A stretch of DNA of 64,000 nucleotides from assembly GCA_036504735.1 (NCBI GenBank), contig DASXUQ010000018.1:1-64000 (forward strand), written 5' to 3'. The notes under the pieces were generated by a model, which saw nothing but the letters and a program-made list of their open reading frames with translations, did no database searches and had not been told where the DNA came from. Made by a program: the position numbers and the translations under genes. Positions 1 through 9,800 of this stretch are shown piece by piece (position 1 is the stretch's first letter; each line of letters begins with the position of its first letter). The stretch comes from a bacterium (lineage in GTDB: Bacteria > Electryoneota > RPQS01).

Positions 1-1976
1 TGACCGTCACGCAGCACTTCAAACCGATCGGCATTGGTTTCCGAGGCCGTGGCCCAGCTCAAGCTGATGCTGTTGTCGCCGGCCACACCTTCGAAGGTCC
101 GCAGTTCCACCGGCAACACGAAGTCGAGGTGAATGCACACGGCGCAGCCCGTCGAACCGTCAGCCGGGGCGAGGGTAGCAGAGTACGACGTCGTGGCGGG
201 GTTGTAGATCCATGCGCCAAGCACCCAGGCGGACAGCGGCTGCGACGAATTGTCGTTGCAGCAGCCCGACGTGATGGTCACCACCGGGATGTTCTGCGAC
301 ACGGACACCGGCACGACAATCTGGGTCACCGTTCCGAAGGCGACATGCGCGCAGGCCGAGACGCTTTGCGGAGCCGGGAAGTTGACGTCATTCGGAGTCA
401 GGGTGACAAACTGATCCGGAACGCACGGACCATAGCACGGCACGCAGTTCACATTGAGGACATAGGGACCGAAGGACGTGTTGTAGCCCCACACCTTGAC
501 ATAATAAACGCCGGGGTTCATACAGATGGTGCGAATCCCGCTGTCGAAGCCGGCCGGGTTGCCGTTGGAGCCGTTGAAGTCGTCGTTGTAATACAGCGAA
601 TCGCAGTTGGGACCATAGAGCGTGACCTTGGAATCGAGGCCCTTGCCCTGCGGCCAGTAACCCGGGGTCGCGTTGGCAAAGACGTTGATCTTCAGCGTGT
701 CGGGCTCGGTGATCACGATCTTGTAAAAGTCCACATCGTTGGCCGCACCCACGTTGCCGCAATAGAACGCGCCGCAGGCAACGGTCGGGACATCCACATT
801 GCACGGGATGTTGTTGACCTGCTCATTGTCGACGTTCGGATAGGGGCACGGAGCGATGACCGTGACGGCGCACGAGGTCGAGTCGTTGCCGGAGGGATTG
901 TCGTGGGGAAGGAACCAGCCGCTGACCGTGTGCGAACCGATCACGAAGCTGGCATTGCCCAACGCGACATCATAGTAGGCGGCGGGGGCGATCGCCGGAA
1001 TGGCTGCAGATCCGGTTTGGGCGCCGCCATCAATGCTGTAATACCCGGTGCAGGGGACGGAGGTCACCGGACCGTTGTTGGTCACGCGGAAGCTGACCGG
1101 AAGCATCTGGTCGCCGATAAAGTTGGCACCGCACGGGGCCAGCAGCGAAACGCCGAGTTCGGGATACTGCGGCACGTTGCGATAGAACACAACCGCGCGT
1201 CCGCCGACGATTCCAGCGGTGTTGCAGAGGTATTGCAGACCGTTGGTCAGCGGAGCTTCGATCCCGACGGTGGCCGAAATCGAGGTGTGCGTATACTCGG
1301 GCGAATTCCACTGGAGCTTGATCATACCCGACGTCCAGAGAATACATTCGACCGAGGTCAGGCCTGTGCCGGAGTACGGATCGAAAAGATGCCATTCGAC
1401 AACCGTGTAGTCGCCGAAGTTCTTGTAATAGAGGGCGCCGTTGGTGCAGGTGCCGGGAGCCACGCCCGCCACCTGGAGCATATCATCCCAGTAGACGTAG
1501 ATGGCGGAGTTGGTGTTGGTGCTGCTGATGCAGGAGTTGGAGTAGGCGGTGTTTGTCGCGTTGAAGGACAGCATACCGTTGGAGCTGGCCCAAGCGGTGG
1601 TGTAGTTGGTGCCATAATACGGGAAGGTCATTCCAAGGGAGATAGAGTTGGAAACATCATCTCCGCCCGTCATAACGACGCTGGCAGTAGCATCACTACA
1701 GAGTTCGATCCAGGAATACTGCACGGTATCCGCGCCGGTATTGTCTACATAATAGTAATACGCGGGATCCGGACCGCCCGAAGCATCCAGCGAGCCGCTG
1801 GAACCATGGGAACCAAAGTACGTGTCCACAAGGGTTTGCTCGGCCTTGGACAGGGTAGCACCGCTTGCCTGACGCTCCATGGCCTGCTTGGCGAGGCCGT
1901 AGTCGGATTGTTCTGCGGCAAACGCCATACAGGCGAAGGCCACCAGAACGGCACACACTAACAACAATTTTTTCAT
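1..1976 (-). CDS. Large secreted multidomain surface protein (partial, 3' end outside window)
   Basis: The frame opens with ATG behind a GGAGAG ribosome-binding stretch and runs off the left edge, so the C-terminus is missing. Residues 1-20 are a signal peptide (Lys-Lys then a hydrophobic run ending AFA). A β-sandwich region follows with an FPYYG...SNGML.F pattern (about 95-130), as in nidogen-like extracellular domains. After it come a CARDB-like region (about 270-370) and a bacterial pre-peptidase C-terminal (PPC)-like stretch with VDFYK (about 405-500). At the window edge an FnIII-like segment contains SWATASETNADRFEVLRDG. That segment closely matches the one just before the sorting tail of the gene at 2483-6031, so I infer a T9SS tail beyond the edge. 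The specific function is unknown; an exported adhesin or matrix protein is most likely. Confidence 0.8.
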   Translation of the reverse strand, partial: MKKLLLVCAVLVAFACMAFAAEQSDYGLAKQAMERQASGATLSKAEQTLVDTYFGSHGSSGSLDASGGPDPAYYYYVDNTGADTVQYSWIELCSDATASVVMTGGDDVSNSISLGMTFPYYGTNYTTAWASSNGMLSFNATNTAYSNSCISSTNTNSAIYVYWDDMLQVAGVAPGTCTNGALYYKNFGDYTVVEWHLFDPYSGTGLTSVECILWTSGMIKLQWNSPEYTHTSISATVGIEAPLTNGLQYLCNTAGIVGGRAVVFYRNVPQYPELGVSLLAPCGANFIGDQMLPVSFRVTNNGPVTSVPCTGYYSIDGGAQTGSAAIPAIAPAAYYDVALGNASFVIGSHTVSGWFLPHDNPSGNDSTSCAVTVIAPCPYPNVDNEQVNNIPCNVDVPTVACGAFYCGNVGAANDVDFYKIVITEPDTLKINVFANATPGYWPQGKGLDSKVTLYGPNCDSLYYNDDFNGSNGNPAGFDSGIRTICMNPGVYYVKVWGYNTSFGPYVLNVNCVPCYGPCVPDQFVTLTPNDVNFPAPQSVSACAHVAFGTVTQIVVPVSVSQNIPVVTITSGCCNDNSSQPLSAWVLGAWIYNPATTSYSATLAPADGSTGCAVCIHLDFVLPVELRTFEGVAGDNSISLSWATASETNADRFEVLRDG

Positions 1977-2052
1977 GGGTCTCTCCTCGGTTTATGGAAT
2001 AACAGTGGGGAATCCATAGGACACACGAGGCCCGCGCTTAGTAAGCAGTCTT

Positions 2053-2081
2053 AATATACTAACCGTAGGTAGGGTTCACAA
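2053..2081 (-). promoter_or_regulatory. Promoter of the 1-1976 gene
   Basis: Read on the minus strand: TTGTGA (2081-2076), 17 bases, TATATT (2058-2053), followed by AAGACTG. The same arrangement and flanks occur upstream of the gene starting at 6031. It lies about 80 bases before the ATG at 1976. Confidence 0.65.
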
Positions 2082-2313
2082 GACCTTCAAGTAGTCTGAT
2101 AAAAAAAGGCAAGGCCTCTATGAGGATGTTATCATCCTGTTTCTAACCCATTAAGACTACGATCCCGGGTCAGTAAATATAAGAATAGAGGCACGAAGCG
2201 GCAAACTCGCCTCGGTTAGAGGGACTCTTTCTGGAACATGGCACGTCCACACAGCAAAGGGGTTTTTGTGAAAGGTTTCCTACGGCGGATACTTTGATAA
2301 TATTAGAGTAGGA

Positions 2314-2345
2314 CAAAAAATAAGGGCGACCCGAGGGTCGCCCTT
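2314..2345 (-). terminator. Rho-independent terminator of the 2483-6031 gene
   Basis: Perfect 10-bp stem AAGGGCGACC / GGTCGCCCTT (2322-2345) with a CGAG loop. On the minus strand it is followed by TTATTTTTTG. It lies about 140 bases after the stop codon. Confidence 0.85.
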
Positions 2346-2482
2346 AATTACGTGAAATCCGTCTCTGTGGGAGGTGGAATTCGGGAGGTGCGCGGGTACA
2401 GTGGCTTGTACCCTCTCACATCCTTATCCAACGAAGTCTTTCCGCAGAGAGGGACGGGCAGGAGCCCATCCCCAGGGGTAGA

Positions 2483-5400
2483 CTATTTCATCAGAAGCAT
2501 TTTCTTTTCGGCCACGAAACCGTTGACCGACAGACGGTACAAGTAGATGCCGCTGGACAGGTTCGACGCGTCGAAGCTGACGACGTGGCGGCCCTGATCC
2601 ATGGCATTGTTCACCAGAGACGCTACTTCCTGACCCATCAGGTTGTAGACCTTCAGGCTGACGAAGCCGCCTTCCACCAGATCCAGCGCGATGCTGGTGG
2701 TGGGGTTGAACGGATTCGGGTAGTTCTGGCGAAGAGCATATTCGGTAACCATGCCCGCGCCGTAGGTCGGCGTGGCGCTGACGGAAGCCAGATCATGGCT
2801 CGAACCGTCGACCGCGATGGAACGAAGCGTATAGGTGTAGGTGGTGCCGTTAGCCAGGCCGGTATCGGTGAAGCGATAGGTATGACGAACCGGGCTGGTG
2901 CCCGCGCCTTCTACCCGTCCGACAACATGATCGTTGCGAACGATATCGAAGCGGCTGTTGCTGGTCTCCGAGGCGGTGGCCCAATTCAGCATGACCGAGG
3001 CATCACCTGCCGTTGCGGCGGGTGCTCCATCGAGTTCTACCGGCAGCGCAACGTCGCTGTCGATGGTGAAGGTAATGTTGCCGCAGGCGTTATGGGTCGA
3101 TGAGTAGACGTCCACCTGAACGTAGTAGGTTCCGGCAGGCATTCCGGCAAAGGTCAGGGTCTCGGGATTGCCCGCGTCACGCGAACCGACGCAGGAGCCC
3201 TTGGGATTGGCCGGATCGGTGAACACGTAGATCTGCAGGTCGGCGGTGCCGTTGGCCGACATGGTGATCTGGGCCGCCGATTCGATGGTGTAGCGGAAGA
3301 TGACGCCCGGGCCAGCTCCCCAGAGGGTACCGAGGCCGCAGCCGCCGCCGTAGATCGAGTCCACAGCCACCGTCGCGCAGCAGGTGTTGACGACTTGCTG
3401 GAAGTGGAAGCCGGGGCCGATCACGATGGGATGCTGGAGGTAGTTGGTGACGTCACAGCAGGTGACGGCGAGGCGGTAGCGGGAAGCGTTCTGGCCATCG
3501 CCGTGAACCTTCAGCTTGTAATACAGCGTGTTGGCGGTGGGGTTGTTGATGGCCCAGCCGGTGTGCTGATTGGCGCTGATGGTGCCGCAGGTGTCATTCA
3601 GAATGTCCACCGCCGAAATGACGGCAGGTGTCGTGACGCAGGCGTCGCCGTCATACAGGGAGACGGTGAGGACCTTCATCGGGGGAACATCAAGGGAGTA
3701 GTAGTCCACATCCGAGACGGGGCAGATCGTACCGTACACCGTGGCGTCGCAGGTCAGGACCTGAGCGTCAACGGTCTGGCAGGTATTGTTCGACTCGGTT
3801 TCGGTGGGGGTGCCGCACGGCGCGTAGGTGGCGCAGTTGATGTGGCAATTATCGCCGTCGGCGACATCGAGGGTAAACGTGCCGTTCGCGCCGCTCCAGC
3901 CGCCGACCATAATATAGTAGGTGACGCCCAGATCGGTGCAGAACGTTGCGCGCGAGCCATTGCCGTTGGGAGAATCGCAGGCGTCATCATCACCCGTGAC
4001 GCAGGTAAGGCTGCCGCACGTGCCGGTGAAGATCCGGATCTGCGTGTCATAGGACGAGGTGCAGGTCCCGACGGTGACGCGGTGATCGTTGCCGACCATC
4101 GTGTACCAGACGTTGGGTGCACTGCTGGATACGATGCAGCTTGGGGCCGTGTCTTCGCTGCCGCCGACCGTGGTGCCGGCCGTCTGGGACGGGATGGCGA
4201 CGGGGATGGCGTTCGCGCACAGGTCGTTAGCCGGGGGAGGGGGCGGGCAGGCATTGGCCGCACAGGTCAGACCGGCGGTCCAGTTGCCGGCCAGGTAAGT
4301 GCATTCGATTTGCTGAAGATCGCCGCAACCGGAGTAGTTGGCGTAGCAGCAACGTCCGGTCTGGCAGGGATCGGTGGCGCAGGTCAAACCTGCCGTCCAC
4401 GAACCGCCGAGAGCGTTGCAATCCGCTTCAAGGTTGTCCGCACAGGCTCCGTGGTGATTGGCATCGAGGTAGCAGCAGCGGCCGGTAGCCGGGGCAACTT
4501 GAATGCACGCATCATCCATGAAGAAGCCGTAGTAAGAATTCGCCGTGCCGGTGATCATGTGGTAGCCGATATTATAGTTGCCACTGGCTACCGGGGTAAA
4601 CGAGTAGATGACCTGAACCCAGCTCGCCGAGGTGTAGGCGGTGCCGGCGAGAAGCACTTCGGTCATAGCAGGCGCATTCTGTCCGGCGCCGTACTTGATT
4701 TCCATGGTCTGCGGATAGGTGGCACTTTCCAGTTTGTACCAGAACTTCAACTGGTAGGCCACGCCGCCGGTCAGGGAGTAAGCGGGGGACCACAGCCAGG
4801 CGTCGCGCTGCGTGCTGCTCACATAGTAGGATGTGATCGCATTGGGCGTGGTGTGGTTGGTGGCGGTGGTTCTCCACAGGGGAGCCGTGCCGCCGGTGGC
4901 CCAGCAGTCGGGCAGATTCGGGGTAATGATCGCGTCAAAATTCTGGCAGTTCGGAACCTGCGTGGTGCAGTTCAGCACACGAACACTGACACTGGACGTG
5001 TCGTTGTTGTGATAGACATCGCCAGCCAGATCGGTCCACACCTTAAGCAGGTAGGTGCCATCGGCGGCGGGCAGAGTTACAGGGGTTGCGAAGGTATGGG
5101 TTTCGGTCGCATTGGGAGCAAGCACACCTGTCGGCTCGGAAATGATCGCGCCGCCGGCGAGCTGATAGCTGACCGTGGCCGCTTCGGTTGCCGTGCCCAT
5201 ATTCTGGACAACTGCGGTCACCGGCACGGACGCGGACGGATCATAGCGAACCGTGGAGAGCGGATTGGTGATGCTGGTGGTAGCGAAGTTGTCCGGGACG
5301 ATGGCGTCAAGCGTGATGTCGTCCAGGGCCAGATAATACTTGTTGGCCGCACTGACGTCATGCCAGCCAATATAGTATGTTCCGGACGCTGCCGGGACGA

Positions 5401-6031
5401 ACGTGTAGGTCACCTGAGCGTAGGTCGCGTTGGTGTAGGTCTGTACTGCCGTGATGACGTTGGTCATACCGGCCACCGTCTGCGACGTACCGTACAGGAT
5501 CTCGCACATTTCGGGGTTCGAGGAGCTATAAACACGCTCCCAGAACTTCAGGGCATACGTGGTTCCGCCGGTCAGATTCACGGCCGGGCTGATCGCCCAA
5601 TCGTTGCCCACATTCGTGCTATGATAGGTGTAACGCAGATGGTAGGTGCCACCATGCTGCCAGCCGCTGCTGGTATAGACGGTCCAGGTCTTCAGATCAT
5701 TATTGACGTCGAACACCTGCCAGCACGCCGGCAACGTGGTGCCATTGCCTTCAAACCCTTCGGGGAAGGGGATCGCACAATTATCAAGAGAACCGGACTT
5801 GCCGTGCTGCTGCGCGGCGTTCATTTCACTTTCGACTTTCCGGGCTTCTTCGACGCGCGCGCGTTCCATGGCTGCTGCGTCAACCGGATTAGAGGTCGCC
5901 TCTTTCTTTGTCACCTGTTCCGGCGCGTTCTTGTCCGGGCTGGACAGGGGCATCACCGAGGGCTGGGGGCTGGTCAGCGCGAATGTACAGAGCGCGGCCA
6001 GTAGAGTCACCAAAACCAAAACCTTTTTCAT
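2483..6031 (-). CDS. Secreted adhesin-like protein with two anchor-J domains, PPC domains and T9SS sorting tail
   Basis: 1182 residues starting at ATG with GGAG upstream. Residues 1-20 form a signal peptide. Residues about 60-240 and 350-500 are two β-sandwich domains of the cleaved-adhesin/choice-of-anchor J type (FPEGFEG...W.....W, ending in LDDI or MDDACI). A CARDB-like domain lies between them. Two Cys-rich GRCCY...C..L.G.W..GLTCA repeats (about 510-600) lead into three PPC-like β-domains (about 605-960). An FnIII domain (about 985-1080) precedes a classic T9SS type A tail: NYPNPFNPTTSI, VYNLMGQEV, SSGIYLYRL and a final KKMLLMK. By family knowledge, such proteins are carried over the outer membrane by the type IX system and are released or anchored at the surface. 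No catalytic motif is visible, so adhesion or matrix building is inferred. Confidence 0.85.
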   Translation of the reverse strand: MKKVLVLVTLLAALCTFALTSPQPSVMPLSSPDKNAPEQVTKKEATSNPVDAAAMERARVEEARKVESEMNAAQQHGKSGSLDNCAIPFPEGFEGNGTTLPACWQVFDVNNDLKTWTVYTSSGWQHGGTYHLRYTYHSTNVGNDWAISPAVNLTGGTTYALKFWERVYSSSNPEMCEILYGTSQTVAGMTNVITAVQTYTNATYAQVTYTFVPAASGTYYIGWHDVSAANKYYLALDDITLDAIVPDNFATTSITNPLSTVRYDPSASVPVTAVVQNMGTATEAATVSYQLAGGAIISEPTGVLAPNATETHTFATPVTLPAADGTYLLKVWTDLAGDVYHNNDTSSVSVRVLNCTTQVPNCQNFDAIITPNLPDCWATGGTAPLWRTTATNHTTPNAITSYYVSSTQRDAWLWSPAYSLTGGVAYQLKFWYKLESATYPQTMEIKYGAGQNAPAMTEVLLAGTAYTSASWVQVIYSFTPVASGNYNIGYHMITGTANSYYGFFMDDACIQVAPATGRCCYLDANHHGACADNLEADCNALGGSWTAGLTCATDPCQTGRCCYANYSGCGDLQQIECTYLAGNWTAGLTCAANACPPPPPANDLCANAIPVAIPSQTAGTTVGGSEDTAPSCIVSSSAPNVWYTMVGNDHRVTVGTCTSSYDTQIRIFTGTCGSLTCVTGDDDACDSPNGNGSRATFCTDLGVTYYIMVGGWSGANGTFTLDVADGDNCHINCATYAPCGTPTETESNNTCQTVDAQVLTCDATVYGTICPVSDVDYYSLDVPPMKVLTVSLYDGDACVTTPAVISAVDILNDTCGTISANQHTGWAINNPTANTLYYKLKVHGDGQNASRYRLAVTCCDVTNYLQHPIVIGPGFHFQQVVNTCCATVAVDSIYGGGCGLGTLWGAGPGVIFRYTIESAAQITMSANGTADLQIYVFTDPANPKGSCVGSRDAGNPETLTFAGMPAGTYYVQVDVYSSTHNACGNITFTIDSDVALPVELDGAPAATAGDASVMLNWATASETSNSRFDIVRNDHVVGRVEGAGTSPVRHTYRFTDTGLANGTTYTYTLRSIAVDGSSHDLASVSATPTYGAGMVTEYALRQNYPNPFNPTTSIALDLVEGGFVSLKVYNLMGQEVASLVNNAMDQGRHVVSFDASNLSSGIYLYRLSVNGFVAEKKMLLMK

Positions 6032-6104
6032 GCATTCTCCGGCAGTTGATAATGCGAGGTGTTAGACTGTTCTCAGGCAAGAGTAAGTCTTTCAGAACAG
6101 ACTT

Positions 6105-6133
6105 AATATACTAAGCATAGCTCAGACACACAA
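6105..6133 (-). promoter_or_regulatory. Promoter of the 2483-6031 gene
   Basis: On the minus strand: TTGTGT (6133-6128), 17 bases, TATATT (6110-6105), followed by AAGTCTG. The flanks TCTTGTG and TTAGTATATTAAG are shared with the promoter at 2053-2081. Confidence 0.65.
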
Positions 6134-6344
6134 GACTTCAGTCCCTTTTACTCAAACCATATTGAAACAGGCGATTTCGATGATTTGGTTGTTTTTACAG
6201 TATTAAGCCGATAGATTGCATCGCCTTTGCGGCGAACTTCCGGGCCCAAGCGGTAGCCGGGAGGCATGGTCGGCAAAATCTGACCGGGCCAAACTTATCC
6301 CTTTCCGGCAGGCTGCAAAACGACATGGCATAAATAATGCTATA

Positions 6345-6432
6345 GGCAGGCGTGACGCCTGCACCCAACGCGGGGCGTTGGATCCCAAGGCCGCCTTCGG
6401 CGGGGGGACAGCGCGGAAGACCGCGCGGTCCC
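6345..6432. repeat. Dispersed GC-rich palindromic repeat, copy A
   Basis: Begins with the palindrome GCAGGCGT-G-ACGCCTGC and ends with a GGGAC...GACCGCGCGGTCCC hairpin. Both ends recur in the same order at 31947-32015, with a shorter middle. Confidence 0.75.
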
Positions 6433-6497
6433 GCTTTTCCCGTGCGGCATCCCTCTCCAAGACTAGGTGCCGCGCTCCGCCGTGGCGCGAACCGAGA

Positions 6498-6585
6498 ACC
6501 AAGAATCCGGCACGACGGAGCGTGCCGGCTAGTTTTCGTAAGGGGGCCGCGAGGCGCACCAAGAATCCGGCACGACGGAGCGTGC
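6498..6585. repeat. Two direct copies of a 28-bp repeat
   Basis: Identical 28-mers start at 6498 and 6558 (AAGAATCCGGCACGACGGAG plus flanks), 60 bp apart. Each contains a small hairpin of the GGCACG...CGTGCC kind. A related CCGGCACGC...GCGTGCCGG hairpin occurs at 52512. Confidence 0.7.
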
Positions 6586-6775
6586 GGTTAGTGGCATGTT
6601 TGGGCTGACGCGTGGCATAGGTTGAAGTTGGACGGGCGAGAGCCGCCCATTGAAGCTTCCTCCCTGTTCTGCCCGGCCAGAACCCTGTATTCGGATTACA
6701 ACTATCATATTTTACAAGACTCAAATGCGGGTTGGAGCCAAAAATTAGGATTTGCAGCAATCTGTGTCTTGGATG

Positions 6776-6804
6776 TTGAGCTTGGTCTATAAAATTGGTA
6801 TTAT
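6776..6804 (+). promoter_or_regulatory. Promoter of the S8 peptidase block
   Basis: TTGAGC (6776-6781), 17-bp spacer, TATTAT (6799-6804). It lies about 70 bases ahead of the GTG start at 6877. Confidence 0.6.
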
Positions 6805-6876
6805 TAAGCATTGGAGCATCAGAAGAACAAGCCGCTTGCAAGGGCTTGTCAATTTAGCCTTTAGAAGGGATTTGCC

Positions 6877-9800
6877 GTGAAACTGCTTATTGGGATTTGC
6901 ATCCTTGTTTCCCTTATCGGTGTGGGAGGACTCCTCGCCGCTGAACTGGACCCTGCACTGGAAAACGCTTTGGCGAACGCTGACCCCGGCAAGAGCTTCA
7001 GTGTGATCGTCAAACTTCACAATCCGCACGACATTATCGCGCTGGATCAGCAACTGCACGCGCAGAAGGCATCCAAGGCTGACCGGCACCGGATCGTGCT
7101 GCATATGCTCCACCTCAATGCCGAAGAGACCCAGGGCCCGGTGTTGACGCGGCTGGAGAAGATGAAGATGCGGGGCCTGGTAGAAGGCTACACGGCTCAC
7201 TGGATCGAGAATCTGATTGTGGTCGCAGGAAATGCCGAAGCCGTTCAGACTCTGGCGACGGATCCGGCGGTGGAATCCATCGGCTACAACTTCAAGGCGG
7301 CGTTGATTGACCCCGTGGCGCGCGGCCCGATTCGCCACCACGTGCCTTTTATGCTGGATAATGAAACCGTGACCACGGGACATCGCGCTACGGGCGCCAC
7401 CCGTGTCAATCACGAACTGGGGATTACGGGCCGGGGAACGATTATCGCCGGTCTGGATACGGGTGTGGACGGCAGCCATCCCGCACTGCATAATCGCTGG
7501 CGCGGCTTGACTCATCCCCATGCCGAGTGCTGGCTGGACCTGCTGGGCACCTCGCCCAACTCGCCGCAGGACGACGGCGGCCATGGCACGCATACGATGG
7601 GCACCATGACCGGCCAGGCGGTTACGGGCAACGACACGCTGACGATTGGCGCGGCTCCGGGCGCAGAGTGGATCGCCTGCAACGCGATCAACCAGGGTGT
7701 AGGCCGTGCGCTGGATCAGGATATCCTCGATGCCTTCGAATGGTTCGCCGATCCGGACGGCGATTCCACCACTGTGGAAGACATGCCGGACGTGATTCAG
7801 AATTCCTGGGGCGTGTTTGCCAATATTGGCAACGACCCGACCTATACCAACTGCTTTGCCAACTGGAACACGGTAATCGTCAACTGCGAAGCGGTGGGCG
7901 TGGTGGTGGTGTTCAGCGCGGGCAATGAAGGCCCGGGTGCCGGCAGCATGCGCTCACCGGCCAAGTTCGAGTTCAGCCCCACACAGGTCTTTTCGGTCGG
8001 CGCGGCGAACCTGTCTGCGGACAGCATTGCCCCGTACCAGATCGCAGACTTCTCCAGCCGCGGCCCGTCGGGCTGCGCGCCGAATACCAATGCCATGAAG
8101 CCGGAAATTGTCGCTCCGGGCCAGCATGTCTATTCTTCGCTGCCAAATAACTCGTACGACTTCATGGACGGCACGTCGATGGCCGGACCGCACATCTCGG
8201 GTATTATTGCGCTGATGCGCGAAGCCTGCCCGGATTGCGATCCGCAGACGCTGAAGGAAGCCTTGATCAATACGGCGATCGATCACGGAACCGCCGGAGA
8301 CGATAATACGTGGGGCCACGGCTTTGTGGACGCCTTTGCCGCCGTGACGGCGGTTTACTCCCTGGGCCGGGTGGACGGCCATGTGACGACCAGCGCCGGG
8401 ACTCCGGTTCCGGGCGTACTGGTGGAAGCGATGACGACCACCAACCATACCACCACGGATACCGCGGGCTTTTACAATTTGCGCACGACGCAGCCGGGCT
8501 ATTACACGCTGCGTTTCTACAAGTTCGGCTATGAGACCATTCTGCACGACAGCGTGCTGACCGTGGAAGGCGACACGACCCACCTGAACGTGACCATGAA
8601 TTCGGTGCCGACGGGAGTTCTGGCCGGACGCGTTACCTTGCAGGGCGGCGCTCCGGTGGCCAACGCCCGCGTGCAGTTCCCCGGAACGCCGCTGGTTCCG
8701 GTGATCACGGACACGACCGGACGCTTTGTGCAGGTGCTGCCGGCGACGGGCTACGCCGTGCATATCGAGTTCGTGCTGAATATCAATCCGCCGCGCGGCA
8801 TTACGATTGACACCACGGTTACCATCACCGCGGGCGATACGACCCATGTGACCTTCCCGGCTTATGTGGATCTTGTGGAGCCCAGCCCGGCGGACGCCTA
8901 CGGCTACCGGGTGTATGACCGCTATGACCGCGATCTGCCCTGTCCGTACGACTGGGTGAATCTGGATCCGGCGCAGAACGGCGGCGGCACGGCCTTCTCC
9001 TATCCCGGCCAGGATGCCGCCAACTTCTTCCGCGCTCCGTTCCCCATTTCCTTCTACAACCAACTCTCGGACACCCTGACGGTGAACTGCAACGGCTGGA
9101 TGCTGCCGGGTGTGCATAACGAAGCCGGGCGTGTCGCCACGCGCATTCCGTTGGACTCGGCGGGTGATCCTCCCGGAATCATCGCGCCCTTCTGGAATGA
9201 CGTGCGGCCGGTTAGCGCGGCGCGGCAGTATGTGCGCAATGACTCGGCCAATGGCCGCTGGATCTTCCAGTTTGTTGCCCAGCAGTTGTCCTGGCCGACC
9301 GGCTACGTGCACAACTGGGAAGTGCATTATCTCGATCCGGCCTATTACCCGACCGCCACCGGCGACTGTGATATCCTGTTCCTGTACGGCCCGATGGGCT
9401 GGCTTTCGGCCTGCACCATCGGCATCGAGAATCCGCTCGAGACGACGGGTATTCAGGTGATGCAGGACAGCACGGTTCAGACCTGGGGCTGGCCGATTGC
9501 CAGTGGCGCGGCGATGCGTTTCACGACCGGTCGGGCCACGCAGGTGGGCCATGCGGGCATCACGCTGTCCTTGTATCCGCCTCCGGCCAACGGCACGCCG
9601 CTGGCGGTTCACATCGGCGGACGTCTGATCAGTTCGACGTACGGTGCAACACTGGGCGCCGACTCGGTTCCGGCGGCACCGGTCAGCGGTGTGCTGCGGA
9701 TGGCCGGCTACGAAGCCGGACGCGCGGACCATGCGGTGGTTCCGCCCAACGGCAATGTCAACGTGGCGATGGAAGCCTGGCGGCTCGATCCGCCGCGGTC

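Larger units (their letters stand above)
1977..2482. other. Intergenic region between two minus-strand surface genes
   Basis: Holds the promoter of the left gene (2053-2081) and the terminator of the right gene (2314-2345). No convincing gene is present between 2100 and 2480; the short open frame at 2352-2546 has no ribosome-binding site or recognisable sequence. Confidence 0.7.
6134..6775. other. Repeat-rich non-coding region
   Basis: Between divergent surface-protein genes. It contains a GC-rich repeat also found at 31947 (6345-6432) and two copies of a 28-bp repeat (6498 and 6558). Open frames exist on both strands here, but they follow the repeats, lack ribosome-binding sites and resemble no protein I know. 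Confidence 0.65.

Noticed and set aside
3395-6004. 869-codon open frame antisense to the 2483-6031 surface gene
   Set aside because: GC-rich codons leave long open antisense frames. It has no signal, domain or ribosome-binding site, while the minus-strand gene has recognisable domains along its full length.
6498-6585. Possible CRISPR from two 28-bp direct repeats
   Set aside because: Only two copies, 32-base GC-rich spacer that is part of the local repeat, and no cas genes.
6203-6841. Open frames in the repeat-rich gap before the S8 block
   Set aside because: They follow palindromic repeats and the S8 promoter, have no ribosome-binding site and encode Arg/Ala/Pro-rich strings resembling no protein.
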